DNA of 64,000 bases from Rhodothermales bacterium (GCA_017643395.1 JAEPNP010000001.1:124001-188000), one strand, 5' to 3'; positions 27,902 through 36,837 are shown, counted from the first letter of the stretch. The notes: a model not told the origin generated them from the letters alone. Numbers and translations: made by a program.

Positions 27902-28942
27902 CTACTCCGCCAGCGCCCGCTCTGCCCTCGGGTCCATCACCCGAAACCAGACAGGCGGTACCAGACTCAGCAGCATCATCGCCGGATATCCCGCCGGCAT
28001 CTGCGGCGCGTGGTCCAGGCTGCGCAAGACCTGATACGGTCTGCTGGCCATGTAGTGGTGATCCGAGTGGCGGGTTAATTCAAACAGCACCAGCCGACCC
28101 AGCGCGTGGTTCGAGTTCCAGCTGTGGTGCGCCTGCACCCGTTCATAGCGCCCATCGTCCCGCTTCTCGCGGGTCAGGCCGTAATGCTCGATGTAGTTGA
28201 TGACCTCCAGCTGCACGTGGCCCAACAGGCCGTTGAGCACGTAGGCCAGGAGCCCGAACGGCCCGAACACGGCGCCCACTACCACCAGGGCCATTGCCTG
28301 GATCGCCGTCAGCTGGAGCATCTCGTTCCGAACCGACCAGAACGCCAGTTGCCGCTTCCCCCGACGCTCCCGCTCGATAAACCACGCTGATCGGTAACTG
28401 TTGATCATGGAGCGCACAACGAAGCGGTATACCGACTCACCGGACCGCCCTGTTGCCGGATCCTCCGGCGTAGCAACTCGCCGATGATGCCCCAGATTGT
28501 GCTCCACGATGAAGTGGGTATTGAGTGTTGTAAGCAGCAGAGCCTTGGCGAGCCCACGCTCAAACCGGGTAGTACGGTGCCCCAGCTCATGGGCCAGATT
28601 GATGCCCAACACAGCGGACGAAATGCCCATCGCCAGTGTGCCGCCGACCATCTCAACGGGCGACCACAGGCCGCTGGCCATGGCGTAGAGGTACGCGACA
28701 AGAATGCCCACCTGCAGCGGCACGAAGAGATACAGCATCACATCGTACAGCGGCTCCGCGCGCGCGACGGCCTCCTCGGCCTGCGACATGTTCGCCTCGG
28801 TCTTCGGCAGCAACTGATCAGCGATGGGGATCAGGCCGTAGACAAAGAACACCGCAAAGAATGACCACCAACCCGGCAGCCAGAACGAGAGCACCACGGC
28901 CGCAGGAATCTGCAGCGCTGCCAGGTATTTGAGAGCACGCAT
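27902..28942 (-). CDS. AlkB-like membrane alkane monooxygenase / fatty-acid-desaturase superfamily
   Basis: 346 residues from ATG 28942 (an alternative start at 29008 overlaps the divergent gene's leader). Di-iron histidine boxes match AlkB: NLAHELGHR (118-122), EHNLGHHRRVATPEDPA (148-153), NYIEHYGL (253) and RHSDHHYMASRPYQ (292-296), with six hydrophobic helices. AlkB uses rubredoxin electrons to hydroxylate terminal carbons of medium-chain alkanes; no rubredoxin or rubredoxin reductase gene is adjacent. The first box has Gly where alkane hydroxylases usually have Ile (HELIH), so the substrate may differ. Confidence 0.9.
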   Translation of the reverse strand: MRALKYLAALQIPAAVVLSFWLPGWWSFFAVFFVYGLIPIADQLLPKTEANMSQAEEAVARAEPLYDVMLYLFVPLQVGILVAYLYAMASGLWSPVEMVGGTLAMGISSAVLGINLAHELGHRTTRFERGLAKALLLTTLNTHFIVEHNLGHHRRVATPEDPATGRSGESVYRFVVRSMINSYRSAWFIERERRGKRQLAFWSVRNEMLQLTAIQAMALVVVGAVFGPFGLLAYVLNGLLGHVQLEVINYIEHYGLTREKRDDGRYERVQAHHSWNSNHALGRLVLFELTRHSDHHYMASRPYQVLRSLDHAPQMPAGYPAMMLLSLVPPVWFRVMDPRAERALAE

Positions 28943-29010
28943 AGGGGGAGAAACTGGAGCCCGAAGATAGGCCCTCACGGGCGTATACTGCTGCAAATGT
29001 GCCTTCACTC

Positions 29011-29814
29011 ATGAACAGACGACACTTCCTGTCGCTGCTGGCGGTCGCGCCGGCACTCACACCCGGACGCCAACGCATGTTACCCGACGCCGGAATCCAG
29101 TTGTACACGCTTCGAGGCCCGGCCTCCCAGGACCTGCCCGGCGTGCTGGCCGCTCTGGCGGATCTGGGGTACACGAAGGTGGAGTTTGCGGGGTATCACG
29201 GGCACGCCCCTCAGGAGGTGAAGCGCATCCTGGCCGACGTAGGTCTGGCCGCGCCGGCCGCGCATGCCACGTTGGGGCAGATGCGGGAGGACATCGACGC
29301 GCTCATTGAGCACGCAGTCGCAGTGGGACACCACTACCTGGTCTGCGCCTGGATGAGCCCGGACCAGCGAACCTCGCTCGACGCGTGGCGCGGCATCTGC
29401 CACGAGTTCAATCATTTCGGAGAGAAGTGCGCCGCTGCCGGTGTTCAGTTCGCGTTCCACAACCACGAATTCGAGTTCGAGGAGCTGGATGGACGCATGC
29501 CGTATGACCTGATCCTCGAAAGGACCGATGCCGGTCTGGTGAAGCTGGAGCTGGACTGGTACTGGACCGCCTATGCCGGGCAGGACACCATCGCCCTCAT
29601 GCAGGCCCATCCGGACCGCTTCCGACTGTTCCACGTCAAGGACATGGCTACCGACCGGTCCATGGTCGATGTGGGGGACGGCACGCTTGACTTTGCGGCG
29701 CTCATCGAGGCCGCGCGCGGCGTGGGCGGGCAGCATTTCTTCGTCGAGCGCGACAATGCGACCGAGCCGCTGGTCACGGCCCGCCGAAGCATCGCACATC
29801 TCAGAACGCTCTGA
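29011..29814 (+). CDS. Secreted sugar phosphate isomerase/epimerase-like TIM barrel
   Basis: 267 residues. MNRRHFLSLLAVAPALTPG looks like a short Tat/Sec signal. AP-endonuclease-2-type TIM barrel: GIQLYTLRG, VEFAGYHGH, FAFHNHEFEF, GLVKLELDWYW, LFHVKDMATD, VDVGDGTLDF and HFFVERDN, giving the His/Glu/Asp metal set of xylose-isomerase-like proteins. Members isomerise or epimerise sugars; substrate not deducible. Divergent from the AlkB-like gene (68 bp). Confidence 0.88.
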   Translation: MNRRHFLSLLAVAPALTPGRQRMLPDAGIQLYTLRGPASQDLPGVLAALADLGYTKVEFAGYHGHAPQEVKRILADVGLAAPAAHATLGQMREDIDALIEHAVAVGHHYLVCAWMSPDQRTSLDAWRGICHEFNHFGEKCAAAGVQFAFHNHEFEFEELDGRMPYDLILERTDAGLVKLELDWYWTAYAGQDTIALMQAHPDRFRLFHVKDMATDRSMVDVGDGTLDFAALIEAARGVGGQHFFVERDNATEPLVTARRSIAHLRTL

Positions 29815-29821
29815 ATCAAGA

Positions 29822-29853
29822 CGGGGCCGGCAGCCCCCCGACTGCCGGCCCCG
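29822..29853. terminator. Stem-loop between convergent genes
   Basis: CGGGGCCGGCAG (29822-29833) pairs perfectly with CTGCCGGCCCCG (29842-29853) around an 8-base loop. No T-run follows, so it may be a bidirectional or protein-assisted terminator. Confidence 0.5.
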
Positions 29854-29893
29854 AGACGTCGGTGCCAGATGACGTCGACGACCCGGACGTCGT

Positions 29894-31174
29894 CTAGAAA
29901 AAGATGACCGAACCCCCTCCGCCGCCGAAACGCGGGTTCACCACGTTGTTGAAAATGGATCCGAAGCGGTACGTGAACCCGAAGTTCATGTTGAAGGAAT
30001 ATCCGGTCGGCAGCTGAATCGACTGGAGCAGGATTTCCTCTTTGGTCGCCGCGTTGCCGGGCAGATCCAGCTGATCACGAATACGGTTGTAGCTCGCGAA
30101 CGTGTTGAAGCTGAAACCCTTGAACAGCCGCACACGGGCATTGCCGAACAGCCCGAGGTTGTAGGAGTCGGTCAGACTGCGCTCGAAGTTGGTCAGCAGG
30201 TGGCTGATATCGGCGGAGACCGAGACGCTGCCCCACTTTTGCGAGAGGCTCAGACTCAGGTCCAGGTAGTGCCTCAGAATGGTCTCTTCCTCAAGCCCGA
30301 AGATGGTCAGCTGCTCGTAGTTGCGACGAGCGAGCCGCACACCATACTGGGCCGTAAGCAGCCTCCGGGTGGACTCGGAGTACGGGAAGAAGTCGTACTC
30401 GATGGCCGGGCCGAACTCGGTCTCGAGCTCGTTATTCTGAAAGCTGGACGCGGATAGCCTGGCGGTCCCACCCACGGCCCACTGTTCGCCGATGGACTTC
30501 ACGACCTGCCCGAACAGACTCTCGTTGTGGGTTTCATTGACGATGGTGTCGTCGCCGGTATCGAATTCACTGCGGCGGTCATTCAGGTTGCCGCTGATGC
30601 GCACCTTCAGCTCTTCCGTGGTTCGATTTGCGCTGAACCGGGCGCTGCGCCTCCGGAAATTGGTGGTCTCCTGACCGTTCATGTTGCCGGACGCCCCGAT
30701 CGAGAAGGACCAGTAGTTCCACGGATCGACTTCGATGGATGCCGCAGGCTGTTCGGTAACCTGGGGCTTGATGGCTGTGATGGTCAGCTTGTCGCCGATA
30801 CCGGCGCGAGCCATGTATCGGACCAGACCCAGCGACAGATTGTGGAGCAGTGCGCGACGCTCGACGTCACTTGTTGCGTCCCCGGGAGTGGCGTAGGTCA
30901 GCGTATCGCTGAGAGCGCTGTAGTCGCGCTGACCGAGGAACGTGAGCGTAATGCGGTCGCCACCTGATCCAGTGGTCTGACGGGCGTAAAGAATGTGTAC
31001 GTCCGCGCTTTGACGCTCGGTGATGAAGTCGACGACCGGCAGTTCCTCACGAATGAAGTTGTCGTCGCAGAAAAAGTCGCAGTCCAGGAAGACCCGGAGA
31101 GACCCCCCGTTCTGGGCCTGGGTTGTGGGTATGAGAAGGAAGAGCGCGGGCAGCAGGGCCAGCAGTCGTTTCAT
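29894..31174 (-). CDS. Outer-membrane beta-barrel protein
   Basis: 426 residues from ATG 31174 (MKRLLALLPALFLL, signal ending TTQAQ); an ATG 9 bases upstream is possible. The N-terminal 150 residues form a small periplasmic-like domain (LRVFLDCDFFCDDNFIREELPVVDFI, with a Cys pair; DRITLTFLGQRDYSAL). The rest alternates barrel strands (YWSFSIGASGNMNG, YDFFPYSESTRRLLTAQYGVRL, GSVSVSADISHLLTNF, GYSFNMNFGFTYRFGS) and ends in VIFF. Function unknown; the barrel plus N-terminal domain architecture is common in Bacteroidota/Rhodothermota hypothetical proteins. Confidence 0.78.
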   Translation of the reverse strand: MKRLLALLPALFLLIPTTQAQNGGSLRVFLDCDFFCDDNFIREELPVVDFITERQSADVHILYARQTTGSGGDRITLTFLGQRDYSALSDTLTYATPGDATSDVERRALLHNLSLGLVRYMARAGIGDKLTITAIKPQVTEQPAASIEVDPWNYWSFSIGASGNMNGQETTNFRRRSARFSANRTTEELKVRISGNLNDRRSEFDTGDDTIVNETHNESLFGQVVKSIGEQWAVGGTARLSASSFQNNELETEFGPAIEYDFFPYSESTRRLLTAQYGVRLARRNYEQLTIFGLEEETILRHYLDLSLSLSQKWGSVSVSADISHLLTNFERSLTDSYNLGLFGNARVRLFKGFSFNTFASYNRIRDQLDLPGNAATKEEILLQSIQLPTGYSFNMNFGFTYRFGSIFNNVVNPRFGGGGGSVIFF

Positions 31175-31396
31175 GCTATGCAAGGGGACGTTGCCGAACG
31201 GGGGGATATCCAGCGATTTGAGGAAGTTCTACCATAGCGGACACGCTCTGTCCGCGTTCGGTTCACAGATGCCGGTTGGAACCGCTACAGGAAGGACGGA
31301 AGCGCTTCCTGATTGTTGCCCTCAAATCTGGCCGACCCGCTATTTTTCCCCGGGGCAGCTCCCTGTGCGACAGGCTGACCTGCCGTTTTCGCCCCC

Positions 31397-31858
31397 TCAG
31401 CCGCCGGGCGAAGCAGTCAGGTCCCGGTAGAAGATCCGGTAGTCCAGCGAGTACTTGCCGGCCCCGTAGATGGCCAGCACAGACAGCACCACCAGCACCA
31501 GCGCGGACAATTCGAGCGACTGGTTCTCTGTGGCAAATCCACCCGGGAGGTGCACGAAGAACACGGCGACCACCAGGATCGGGATCTGTGAGAGTGCCGC
31601 AATCCGTGTGAACAGCCCCACAAGGAGCAGCCCGCCTCCGATGATGTGGCTCCAGATGATGTAGTACTTGGCGGCCGAAACGGCACGGTCGCCGGCAAAG
31701 GCCTCCAGGATCTCTGGATCAGACAGGAACGCTACGCCGCGGATGAGCAGGGCGACGCCCATGAACATGCGAATGAGATCGATCGCCAGCGAGTTGTGAC
31801 TCCACTGCCATGTCACCAGACGGCGATAGGCAGGCATCCTGTTCAGCGCTTCAATCAT
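31397..31858 (-). CDS. DoxX family membrane protein
   Basis: 153 residues from ATG 31858, which overlaps the preceding stop (ATGA). Four hydrophobic helices with DoxX hallmarks: AIDLIRMFMGVALLIRGVAFL, IIGGGLLLVGLFTRIAALSQIP, SLELSALVLVVLSVLAIYGAGKYSLDY. DoxX proteins are small inner-membrane proteins linked to thiosulfate:quinone oxidation or redox detoxification in some species; the specific role here is unknown. Last of a three-gene coupled operon. Confidence 0.88.
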   Translation of the reverse strand: MIEALNRMPAYRRLVTWQWSHNSLAIDLIRMFMGVALLIRGVAFLSDPEILEAFAGDRAVSAAKYYIIWSHIIGGGLLLVGLFTRIAALSQIPILVVAVFFVHLPGGFATENQSLELSALVLVVLSVLAIYGAGKYSLDYRIFYRDLTASPGG

Positions 31859-32217
31859 TGGGCGTACTGGGGTTCGATGTCGGGGAGCTCCGTCCACCGA
31901 GGCGGACCGGAGGGTTTGAAATTACGGGTCGCGACGAAGTGCATCCCGTGGTGAAAGTTGAGTTTGAACTTGCCACCGCCGAAACGGCCGGCCAGCCAAC
32001 CCTCGGGGTCGTTCAGCAGATCGAACATGGTATCCGGCCCGAGCACGGCCAGCCGCTTGAAGCGCACCGATCCGCGCCACGGCTCCTGGACCAGCACCGT
32101 TACGGTAGATGCACTCAGCAGGGAGATGAACGTCTGCTCCTGGAGGTCCTCCGGAGCATCGTCCCCTCCCAGCGTCTTGTGCACGTATTCGCTGTACAGG
32201 GGCCAGACCCAGTCCAT
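31855..32217 (-). CDS. Hypothetical protein between two DoxX genes
   Basis: 120 residues with no signal peptide or membrane helix (MDWVWPLYSEYVHKTLGGDD...). Coupled by 1 bp to the upstream DoxX stop (TGATG) and by ATGA to the downstream DoxX start. Contains a basic C-terminal half (RFGGGKFKLNFHHGMHFVATRNFKPSGP). I do not recognise the family. Confidence 0.75.
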   Translation of the reverse strand: MDWVWPLYSEYVHKTLGGDDAPEDLQEQTFISLLSASTVTVLVQEPWRGSVRFKRLAVLGPDTMFDLLNDPEGWLAGRFGGGKFKLNFHHGMHFVATRNFKPSGPPRWTELPDIEPQYAQ

Positions 32218-32978
32218 CAGTCCTCAACGTCCCTGAGAGCCCAGCCAAAGAAGAGGAAGAAGAAGGCCAGGATCATGAACAGTGCGCCGCCCACGGCCCC
32301 GATCTCGGCAACGGTCACCTCAAAGGGCAGGCTTTGCACCAGGAAAATGAGTGCGATGGCGGCTGCGGCTGCAATGGCCCCATACTTGACGACCATCTTG
32401 AGCCGCCACAGGTTGGCCTCTTCGGCAGACTTGAACTCGCGCCGGGGCTGCTGCTCGACGACACGGCTCATGTGCTCAGACTCCCATTCCCGCACGCGCG
32501 CCCGGTACTCGGCCGACGTGGCGCGGTTGACCGGCTCCTTCTCGTCGGTCGGCTTGAAGAGGAAGTTGTCCACGGACAGCTTGCCGGAGCCGAACACGAA
32601 CAGCACGCCCAGTACGAACAGCACCAGCACACTCAGCTCGAGGCTCTGATCAGGCAGAAACAGGCCGCCGCCCTGGGCGGAGATGTAGACAGCGCCGAGC
32701 AGAACCGGAATCTGGATGAGCGCACCCAGCCGCGTCAGCAGCCCGGCCGACAGCATCAGGCCACCCAACAGGTGCGTGGCCGCGGCAATCTGCAGGGCGA
32801 CAGCCGGCAGCAGGTAGCTCATCTGCTCGTCCTGGATCAGCGCAAGAATGCGGTCCGCGTCGGCAATGAACAGCACCCCGCGCACAAAAAGGGCAAAGCC
32901 CAGAAAGGTGCGGATGATGTCGAGGGCGGCATCATTGTGAGTATTCCCGAACTCCAGGAAGCGGGTGGTGGCGCTCAT
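32217..32978 (-). CDS. DoxX family membrane protein with extra C-terminal membrane domain
   Basis: 253 residues. The N-terminal 145 residues are a DoxX domain parallel to the gene downstream (ALDIIRTFLGFALFVRGVLFI, LLGGLMLSAGLLTRLGALIQIP, LELSVLVLFVLGVLFVFGSGKLSVD); a polar linker (about 145-195) is followed by two more helices (YGAIAAAAAIALIFLVQSLP, GAVGGALFMILAFFFLFFGWAL). Likely a tandem duplication of the DoxX unit, with the cytoplasmic linker possibly contacting the small protein encoded between them. Confidence 0.85.
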   Translation of the reverse strand: MSATTRFLEFGNTHNDAALDIIRTFLGFALFVRGVLFIADADRILALIQDEQMSYLLPAVALQIAAATHLLGGLMLSAGLLTRLGALIQIPVLLGAVYISAQGGGLFLPDQSLELSVLVLFVLGVLFVFGSGKLSVDNFLFKPTDEKEPVNRATSAEYRARVREWESEHMSRVVEQQPRREFKSAEEANLWRLKMVVKYGAIAAAAAIALIFLVQSLPFEVTVAEIGAVGGALFMILAFFFLFFGWALRDVED

Positions 32979-33229
32979 TGGCGTGGTGTGGGTTTGCCTT
33001 TACGCGGAATTCAATTTCGACGTAAGCGCCCGTGACCGCAATGCCTGCTGACGGACAAGTGCAAGATGTGCATAAGCCGGTCGACGCAAGTCGCTCATTC
33101 TATTGCTCGCTTCCACGTCTTATTCGTATATCCGAAGTGGCTTTTTGAAAAGTCGGTAAACGGCGTTGCAGGTCCCCCCACAAACACCTGCTCACCCCAG
33201 CTTCCCCAATCACCCACACCCCGTCTTCC
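32979..33229. other. Divergent intergenic region (251 bp)
   Basis: Separates the DoxX operon (leftward) from the oxidase cluster (rightward) and must hold both promoters. I see no convincing consensus box, stem-loop or repeat; a locally T/A-richer patch lies at about 33100-33160. Confidence 0.3.
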
Positions 33230-34015
33230 ATGAACCCGTTCCGGCGCGTACTTGCTCTCTTTACGCTGTCAGCAACTCTCCTTCTGACCGCCTGTGGAGG
33301 CGGCGACTCAGCAGACTCCTCTTCCGACGCAGACGAGCCGGCAGCGGCCGCAGCCGACGCCACCCCCATGGGTTCGGCAAGCGTCACGGGTTCCATTTCC
33401 TTCAGCGGCACCGCGCCCGACCCGGTCCCGGTGCGCCTGGATCGTGAGTGCAACGAGCTGCAGGCCGGCGATACGGTCTACGCCCAGAACGTCGTCGTCA
33501 ACGACAACGGCACGCTCAAGAACGTGTTTGTCTACGTGAAAGAGGGTCTTCCCGACGGATACAACTTCCCCGCCCCGACCGAACCGGTGGTGTTTGACCA
33601 GACCGGCTGCATGTACACACCACACGTCTTCGGTGTGCAGGCCGGCCAGCCCATCAAGATCCTCAACTCGGATCCGCTGCTGCACAACATCCACGCAATG
33701 CCCGAAACGAACCGCCCGTTCAACTTCGGCATGCCCCGTCAGGGCGACGAGCGTGAGCGCGAATTCCGCGTTCCGGAAGTCCCGGTCTTCATCAAGTGCG
33801 ACGTGCACCCCTGGATGGGCGCATACGCTGGCGTGACCGACCACCCGTTCTACTCCGTTTCTGGCGATGACGGCGGCTTCTCGATCGAAGGCCTGCCGGC
33901 CGGCGACTACGTGATTGAAGCCTGGCACGAGGAATACGGTACCCAGACCCAGAACGTGTCGGTCACCGACGGCGCAGCCGCCAGCGTGTCCTTCGAGTTC
34001 TCCTCCGCCTCCTAG
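33230..34015 (+). CDS. Cupredoxin-like lipoprotein with regulatory beta domain
   Basis: 261 residues, lipobox LLLTAC (Cys22), low-complexity Ser/Asp/Ala linker, then a plastocyanin-like fold: NVFVYVKEGLPDG, GVQAGQPIKILNSDPLLHNIHAM and VPVFIKCDVHPWMGAY. His152 or His155 with Cys190, His193 and Met196 fit a type-1 copper site. The tail (FSIEGLPAGDYVIEAWHEEYGTQTQNVSV) is a carboxypeptidase-regulatory-like beta module. Such proteins are seen near terminal oxidases; it probably donates or ferries electrons or copper in the periplasm for the oxidase encoded 86 bp downstream. Confidence 0.85.
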   Translation: MNPFRRVLALFTLSATLLLTACGGGDSADSSSDADEPAAAAADATPMGSASVTGSISFSGTAPDPVPVRLDRECNELQAGDTVYAQNVVVNDNGTLKNVFVYVKEGLPDGYNFPAPTEPVVFDQTGCMYTPHVFGVQAGQPIKILNSDPLLHNIHAMPETNRPFNFGMPRQGDEREREFRVPEVPVFIKCDVHPWMGAYAGVTDHPFYSVSGDDGGFSIEGLPAGDYVIEAWHEEYGTQTQNVSVTDGAAASVSFEFSSAS

Positions 34016-34101
34016 GCCCCCGGACCGGACCTCCCTCTTCCGGTTCTGGCCCGCAGCTCGGCTGCGGCGGCCCGTCGTGAACCGGAGCATCCGCGAGACG
34101 C

Positions 34102-35859
34102 ATGAGCGATCACGACCACGGTGGACACGACCACCATGATGACCACCATGAGGAGAGCTTCATAAGGAAGTACATCTTCTCTACGGATCACAAGGTCATC
34201 GGCATCCAGTATGGCCTGACCAGCCTGCTCTTCCTCTTCATCGGCTTCTCGCTGATGATGCTGATGCGCTGGCAGCTGGCCTATCCAGGCGAAGCACTGC
34301 CGATTATCGGCCAGCTGTTCAGTGACGCCACCATGCCGGATGGCGTGATGCAGCCGGAGTTCTACAACCAGCTCGGCGCGATGCACGGCACCATCATGGT
34401 GTTCCTGGGCATCGTGCCGCTGGCTGTGGGTGCGTTCGGCAACTACGTAGTGCCGCTGCAGATCGGTGCCCCCGACATGGCCTTCCCGAAGCTGAACATG
34501 GCTTCGTACTGGGTCTTCTTTGTGGGCGGCATCGTGATGCTGGCCAGCTTCTGGGTCCCGGCCGGCGCAGCGAAAGCAGGCTGGACGTCCTACCCGCCGC
34601 TTGCGGACATAGAAACGATGGGCCAGACCATGTGGCTCATCGGCATGATCTTCCTGATCACGTCATCGCTCCTGGGTGCGGTCAACTTCATCACGACGAT
34701 CATCCAGCTCCGGGCCCCCGGCATGACGCTCTGGCGCATGCCGTTTTTTGTGTGGGCACAGTTGGTCACTTCGTTCCTGCTGCTGCTTGCGTTCCCGCCG
34801 CTCGAGGCGGCCGGCGTGCTGCAGCTGTTTGACCGGCTTGCGGGCACCAGCTTCTTCCTGCCCTCGGGCCTGGTGGTCAGCGGTGAAGTGCTCGACGTGG
34901 CCGGCGGCGGCAGCCCGCTTCTCTGGCAGCACCTGTTCTGGTTCCTGGCGCACCCCGAGGTCTACGTCCTCATTCTCCCCGCGATGGGCATTGTCGCGGA
35001 GATCGTGGCCAACAACACCAGGAAGCCGCTCTGGGGCTATCGCCTGATGGTCTACTCCCTGGTATTCCTCGGCTTCATGAGCTTCATCGTGTGGGCCCAC
35101 CACATGTTCATCACGGGCATGGGTACCGCGCTCAGTGGGTTCTTCCAGATTACCACGATGATCATCTCCATTCCGAGTGTGATCATCCTTTCGGCCCTGT
35201 TCCTGTCATTGTGGGGGGCCTCCATCCGGTTCACCACGCCGATGCTGTTTGCGCTGGCGTTCCTTCCCATGTTCGGGATCGGAGGATTGACGGGGCTGCC
35301 CCTCGGCCTCGCCCCCACGGACATTCCCCTTCACGACACCATGTATGTGATTGGGCATTTCCACTACGTGGTGGCACCGGGGACCATCCTGGCCATGTTT
35401 GCCGGGATCTACTACTGGTATCCGAAGGCCACGGGCAGATACCTGAACGACACGCTCGGCAAGGTGCACTTCTGGGGGTCCGTGATCCCGATGAACTTCA
35501 TCTTCTTCCCCATGCTCATACAGGGCATGGCGGGCGTCTCCCGGCGGCTGTATGACGGCGGCGCCAGCTACGACTTCGCTCAGGAGGTCGTTCACTACAA
35601 CGAGACGATGTCCATCGCCGCCTGGGTGCTGGGCCTCTTCCAGTTGCCGTTCATCTTCAACTTCTTCTGGTCCATCTGGAAAGGTCGCAAGGTGGAAAAC
35701 GACAATCCGTGGGAAGCCACGACCGTCGAGTGGACCGCGACCACATCGCCCCCACTGGGACACGGCAATTTCGAGACGATCCCGACGGTCTACCGCGGCC
35801 CGTACGAATACAGCGTGCCTGGTCACGACTCCGACTTCTACCCCCAGGACCAGCCCTGA
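34102..35859 (+). CDS. ctaD: Cytochrome c oxidase subunit I (aa3-type)
   Basis: 585 residues, 12 or more membrane helices. Heme/copper ligands: His95 (AMHGTIM) and His421 for low-spin heme a, His284 (HPEVY), His333/334 (WAHHMF) for CuB, His419 (GHFHYV) for heme a3; Glu286 and Tyr288 of HPEVY present (A1-type). D-channel entry kept (IGAPDMAFPKLN). At the K-channel, the segment TTMIISIPSVIILS has Ile362 where other A-type enzymes have Lys (TTMIIAIPTGVKIF). N-terminus is His/Asp-rich (HDHGGHDHHDDHHEE), perhaps metal-binding. Reduces O2 to water and pumps protons in the inner membrane. Confidence 0.97.
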   Translation: MSDHDHGGHDHHDDHHEESFIRKYIFSTDHKVIGIQYGLTSLLFLFIGFSLMMLMRWQLAYPGEALPIIGQLFSDATMPDGVMQPEFYNQLGAMHGTIMVFLGIVPLAVGAFGNYVVPLQIGAPDMAFPKLNMASYWVFFVGGIVMLASFWVPAGAAKAGWTSYPPLADIETMGQTMWLIGMIFLITSSLLGAVNFITTIIQLRAPGMTLWRMPFFVWAQLVTSFLLLLAFPPLEAAGVLQLFDRLAGTSFFLPSGLVVSGEVLDVAGGGSPLLWQHLFWFLAHPEVYVLILPAMGIVAEIVANNTRKPLWGYRLMVYSLVFLGFMSFIVWAHHMFITGMGTALSGFFQITTMIISIPSVIILSALFLSLWGASIRFTTPMLFALAFLPMFGIGGLTGLPLGLAPTDIPLHDTMYVIGHFHYVVAPGTILAMFAGIYYWYPKATGRYLNDTLGKVHFWGSVIPMNFIFFPMLIQGMAGVSRRLYDGGASYDFAQEVVHYNETMSIAAWVLGLFQLPFIFNFFWSIWKGRKVENDNPWEATTVEWTATTSPPLGHGNFETIPTVYRGPYEYSVPGHDSDFYPQDQP

Positions 35860-35868
35860 CGCCTCACG

Positions 35869-36486
35869 ATGCAGATTCCCTATACCGTAGAGGTCCGTCC
35901 CGACACCGGCGTCAACAACGCCAAGCTTGGTGTCTGGCTGTTTCTGGCCTCCGAGATCATGCTGTTCGGCGGACTCTTCTCCGCCTACATCTTCCTGCGC
36001 GTCGGCGTGCCGGTTTGGCCCGGCGAACTGGACGGCGAAGTCTTCACGACCGCCTCCCAGGTCCTGAACGTGCCGCTGGCCTTCGTGAACACCGTGGTGC
36101 TCATCGCCTCCTCAGTCACCATTGTGCTGAGCTGGGCGGCGCTGGCGATGAATGATTTCAAGAAGTACAAGCTGTACATGGGTCTGACGATCCTATGCGG
36201 CTTCGGCTTCCTGATCATCAAGACCATCGAGTACGGCGACAAGTTCTCGCACGGCTACTTCCCTGCCGACAACAACTTCCTGGGCATTTACTTCGTGATG
36301 ACCGGCCTGCACGCCCTCCACGTGATCGGCGGCATGATTGTGAACGGCTACTTCTGGGGCCCCGGCGCCAAAATGTGGAAGACCGATCCCGAACGCTTCA
36401 AGAGCCGCATCGAGGTGGCGGGCCTGTACTGGCACTTCGTGGACCTCGTCTGGATTTTCCTGTTTCCAACCATCTATCTGGTCTGA
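35869..36486 (+). CDS. ctaE: Cytochrome c oxidase subunit III
   Basis: 205 residues, five hydrophobic helices typical of the short bacterial subunit III: KLGVWLFLASEIMLFGGLFSAY, LAFVNTVVLIASSVTIVLSW, IKTIEYGDKFSHGYFPADNNFLGIYFVMTGLHALHVIGGM and GLYWHFVDLVWIFLFPTIYLV. The ITVLI-type lipid-binding Glu (EIMLFGG) and HVIGG motifs are conserved. Starts 9 bp after ctaD; stabilises subunit I and proton uptake. Confidence 0.95.
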   Translation: MQIPYTVEVRPDTGVNNAKLGVWLFLASEIMLFGGLFSAYIFLRVGVPVWPGELDGEVFTTASQVLNVPLAFVNTVVLIASSVTIVLSWAALAMNDFKKYKLYMGLTILCGFGFLIIKTIEYGDKFSHGYFPADNNFLGIYFVMTGLHALHVIGGMIVNGYFWGPGAKMWKTDPERFKSRIEVAGLYWHFVDLVWIFLFPTIYLV

Positions 36487-36489
36487 GCC

Positions 36490-36834
36490 ATGTCGGAAGC
36501 CCACAGTGTGGAAGAAATCCGCAAACACGTTCGGACCTACATGATCGTGTTCGGAGCGCTGCTCGTCTTGACCGTGGTGACGGTCGCGGTGGCGTACATC
36601 GACCTGAGCATCGGGCCGGCCCTTGCGCTGGCGCTGTTCATCGCCTCCATCAAGGGAGGCCTCGTGGCGGCCTACTTCATGCACCTGATTGATGAGAAGA
36701 AGCTCATCTTCTGGATTCTGGGCGTGACGTTCGCCTTCCTGATTTTCATGTTCATCCTCTTTGTCTCCGCCTACAACGACCAGGATCAGATCTGGCCGGC
36801 TGAAGAGGCGGTGACCATGGAACAGACGCGCTGA
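36490..36834 (+). CDS. ctaF: Cytochrome c oxidase subunit IV (prokaryotic COX4-like)
   Basis: 114 residues, three helices: YMIVFGALLVLTVVTVAVAYI, ALALALFIASIKGGLVAAYFMHL and LIFWILGVTFAFLIFMFIL. The ASIKGGLVAAYFMHLIDEKK motif marks the bacterial subunit IV family. Three bases after ctaE; structural subunit of the oxidase. Confidence 0.92.
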   Translation: MSEAHSVEEIRKHVRTYMIVFGALLVLTVVTVAVAYIDLSIGPALALALFIASIKGGLVAAYFMHLIDEKKLIFWILGVTFAFLIFMFILFVSAYNDQDQIWPAEEAVTMEQTR

Positions 36835-36837
36835 GCC

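Noticed and set aside
29822-29881. tRNA or small RNA in the 29815-29893 gap
   Set aside because: Only a simple GC stem-loop is seen; no cloverleaf pattern or TTCGA arm.
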